The notes under the pieces: generated by a model | What the model saw: the letters and a program-made list of their open reading frames with translations, nothing else | Databases searched by the model: none | What the model was told of the DNA's origin: nothing | Assembly (NCBI GenBank): GCA_002698425.1 | Contig: NZXU01000035.1 | Coordinates: 1-59,808, forward strand | Reading direction: 5' to 3' | Length of the DNA: 59,808 bases | Source of the DNA: Ahrensia sp. | GTDB taxonomy: Bacteria; Pseudomonadota; Alphaproteobacteria; Rhizobiales; Rhizobiaceae | Program-made: the position numbers and the translations under genes | Shown: in pieces, positions 57,927-59,808 of the stretch | How the letters are laid out: every line of letters begins with the position of its first letter | How positions within the stretch are numbered: position 1 is the first letter of the stretch

Positions 57927-59642
57927 TTAGCCTGCGGCGAGTTTCCGGTTCACCGCAGAGATGATCGCATCGAGCGAAGCCGCGACGATATTCTTGTTGA
58001 TCGCCGCGCCGAACACGCGCTCGCCGTCGATGTCGATCTCCATGTAACAAATCGCCGCAGCATCCGAGCCGCGCTGCAGGGAATGCTCGGCATAGTCGAT
58101 CACCGACACCTTCTGGCCGAGATGTTTCGACAGCGCGTCGAGAAAGCCGTCGACGGGTCCCGTGCCGCGCCCCTCGATGGTGATCTTCTCGTTGCCGTCG
58201 ACGATGACCGCCGAGACGGTCCGCATCGCGCCGTCCTCGCCTTCCGCCGCGCTGCTGTGGCTGACGAAACGCAAGCGCCGGTTCGGAATGTCGACATAGG
58301 TGGCGAGGAACTCCTTGTGGATGCGCTCCGAGCTCAGCTCCTTGCCCTCCCGGTCGGTGATCTTCTGGATCACGTCGCGGAATTCCACCTGCAGCGCGCG
58401 CGGCAGATGCAGCCCGTGATCGGCCTCGAGGATATAGGCGATGCCGCCCTTGCCCGACTGCGAGTTGATGCGAATGATCGCCTCGTAGCTGCGGCCGACA
58501 TCTTCCGGGTCGATCGGCAGATAGGGCACTTCCCACAGATCCTGCTTGTGCTCGCGGATCGCCTTCATGCCCTTGTTGATCGCGTCCTGGTGCGAGCCGG
58601 AAAACGCCGTATAGACGAGTTCGCCGACATAGGGATGCCGCTCGGGGATCGCCAGCTGGTTGCAGTGCTCGTAGACGTCGCGGATATGGTTGATGTCATG
58701 CACGTCGAGCTGCGGGTCCAGCCCCTGCGTGAACATGTTGAGCGCCAGCGTCACCACGTCGACATTGCCGGTCCGCTCGCCATTACCGAACAGCGTGCCT
58801 TCCACCCGGTCCGCGCCGGCCATCAGGCCCAGTTCCGTCGCCGCAATGCCGGTGCCGCGGTCATTGTGCGGATGCAGCGAGACGATCAAATTCTCGCGGT
58901 TGTCGAGATTGCGGCACATCCACTCGATCTGGTCGGCATGGATGTTCGGCGTCGACATCTCCACAGTCGCCGGCAGGTTGATGATCAGCTTGTTGTCGGG
59001 CGTCGGCTTCACGATGTCGATGACCGCGTTGCAGATCTCCAGCGCCACCGGCAGTTCCGTGCCGGTAAAACTCTCCGGCGAATACTGGAACCGGTAGCCG
59101 CCGCCCGCCTTTGCCGCCATGTCCATGATCATCTTGGCGGCGTCCGTGGCGATCGTCTTGATCCCCTCGACATCCTTGTTGAAGACCACGCGCCGCTGCA
59201 ATTCGCTGGTCGAATTGTAGAAATGCACGATCGGCCGGTTGGTCCCCTCCAGCGCCTCGAAAGTCCGCGTGATCAGTTCCGGACGGCACTGCACCAGGAC
59301 CTGCAGCGACACGTCGTCGGGAACATTGCCTTCCTCGACGCACCAGCGCGCGAAGTCGAAATCGGTCTGCGAGGCCGACGGGAAACCGATCTCGATCTCC
59401 TTGAAGCCCATTTCGAGCAACAGCCGGAACATGCGCGTCTTGCGCTCCGGCCCCATCGGGTCGATCAGCGCCTGGTTGCCGTCGCGCAGGTCGACCGAGC
59501 ACCAGATCGGCGCCTTGTCGATCGTTTTCGACGGCCATGTCCGGTCGGGCAGATCGACCGGCGGATAGGGTCGGTATTTGGTGGAGGCTTCAGGCATGCC
59601 GCGCATGGTGCCGGCGGCTTTGGGTTCGGCGTGAACAGTCAT
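57927..59642 (-). CDS. leuA: 2-isopropylmalate synthase
   Basis: 571 aa, the long LeuA2-type form (with an N-terminal extension KYRPYPPVDLPDRTWPS). Catalyses the first leucine-specific step, acetyl-CoA with 2-oxoisovalerate. Metal ligands: D in CSVDLRDGNQA, and the HPHNDRGTG segment; C-terminal allosteric domain (about 430-571) for leucine feedback. No leucine-rich leader peptide is seen in the 166 bases upstream to the window edge. No terminator is visible downstream. Confidence 0.97.
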   Translation of the reverse strand: MTVHAEPKAAGTMRGMPEASTKYRPYPPVDLPDRTWPSKTIDKAPIWCSVDLRDGNQALIDPMGPERKTRMFRLLLEMGFKEIEIGFPSASQTDFDFARWCVEEGNVPDDVSLQVLVQCRPELITRTFEALEGTNRPIVHFYNSTSELQRRVVFNKDVEGIKTIATDAAKMIMDMAAKAGGGYRFQYSPESFTGTELPVALEICNAVIDIVKPTPDNKLIINLPATVEMSTPNIHADQIEWMCRNLDNRENLIVSLHPHNDRGTGIAATELGLMAGADRVEGTLFGNGERTGNVDVVTLALNMFTQGLDPQLDVHDINHIRDVYEHCNQLAIPERHPYVGELVYTAFSGSHQDAINKGMKAIREHKQDLWEVPYLPIDPEDVGRSYEAIIRINSQSGKGGIAYILEADHGLHLPRALQVEFRDVIQKITDREGKELSSERIHKEFLATYVDIPNRRLRFVSHSSAAEGEDGAMRTVSAVIVDGNEKITIEGRGTGPVDGFLDALSKHLGQKVSVIDYAEHSLQRGSDAAAICYMEIDIDGERVFGAAINKNIVAASLDAIISAVNRKLAAG

Positions 59643-59808
59643 CTCGTCGTTCTTCTCTCGTCCTGTTCGCGTCTCGCGCGTCTCCGGGGATGGCGGGCGA
59701 GGCGAAGCCCTCTTGGGGCAATCGAATTGGCTTGTAAAGGTTTGGGAGAGGAGCTGAAGCCGACAGGCCGACCCGGCCGCCGGGCGCCCCTCAAAGGACC
59801 CGGCAACC

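Noticed and set aside
59643..59808. Leucine leader peptide or attenuator ahead of leuA
   Set aside because: No short frame with several leucine codons and no terminator/antiterminator pair was found in the available 166 bases, though the region is cut by the window end.

Overview
The window is about 60 kb of GC-rich chromosome from an alphaproteobacterium, most likely of the Hyphomicrobiales (Rhizobiales). Signs of this are a BA14K-family protein, a ClpS2-type adaptor, the gene order prs-rplY-pth-ychF, a petA-petB-petC cytochrome bc1 operon, a PetP/PetR-like MarR-plus-regulator pair, the MoxR/DUF58/DUF4159 membrane cluster beside DUF1285-NUDIX-CCA, and palindromic intergenic repeats of the GTCAT...GGGCTTGACCC... 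type. The genus cannot be fixed from sequence alone. I saw no rRNA, tRNA, insertion sequence, prophage or CRISPR array; this is mostly core chromosome with small accessory patches.

Layout: 1-1.2 kb is a repeat-rich, hairpin-rich stretch and one unknown gene. 1.2-6 kb holds a methyl-accepting chemotaxis protein, ClpS2, a very cysteine-rich small protein, a DUF922 protein and a rhodanese/double-Kazal lipoprotein pair, with several copies of one short interspersed repeat. 6-9.5 kb holds a cold-shock protein, a BA14K protein, an MBL-fold hydrolase, a glycine-rich protein and ilvE. 9.7-12.5 kb is a MarR/response regulator/histidine kinase operon. 12.5-18.6 kb holds csaA, ybjN-like, ubiK, lgt, a MidA-like methyltransferase, a YfiH/PgeF protein, an M24-fold hydrolase and a lipoprotein. 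18.7-23.5 kb is prs, rplY, pth, ychF and a fusion of a TIM-barrel domain to a methylglyoxal-synthase-like domain. 23.5-28 kb holds a Crp/Fnr regulator with a likely target gene, apt and the bc1 complex. 28-37 kb holds a heterodimeric ABC exporter with an upstream 28-codon reading frame, trmL, a MarR gene divergent from a membrane protein, a diguanylate cyclase, hemF and small genes. 37-46.7 kb has CCA-transferase, NUDIX and DUF1285 on one strand and MoxR, DUF58 and two large membrane proteins on the other. 46.7-49.5 kb looks accessory (VPLPA-CTERM protein, AraC regulator, FkbM-like methyltransferase). 49.6-59.7 kb ends with mtfA, two small enzymes, a glutathionyl-hydroquinone reductase, a metallophosphoesterase, a membrane-anchored TPR protein and leuA.

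Functional links: the Lgt product acts on the lipoproteins encoded here; PetR-like signalling may connect with the bc1 genes 15 kb away; prs makes the PRPP that apt uses. The most unusual items are the TIM-barrel/methylglyoxal-synthase-like fusion with altered catalytic residues, the M24-fold protein that has lost all metal ligands, the leader-like ORF and operator upstream of the ABC exporter, the well-defined palindromic operators beside two MarR genes and one Crp gene, and a gene-free segment with clustered GANTC sites and a DnaA-box-like sequence.
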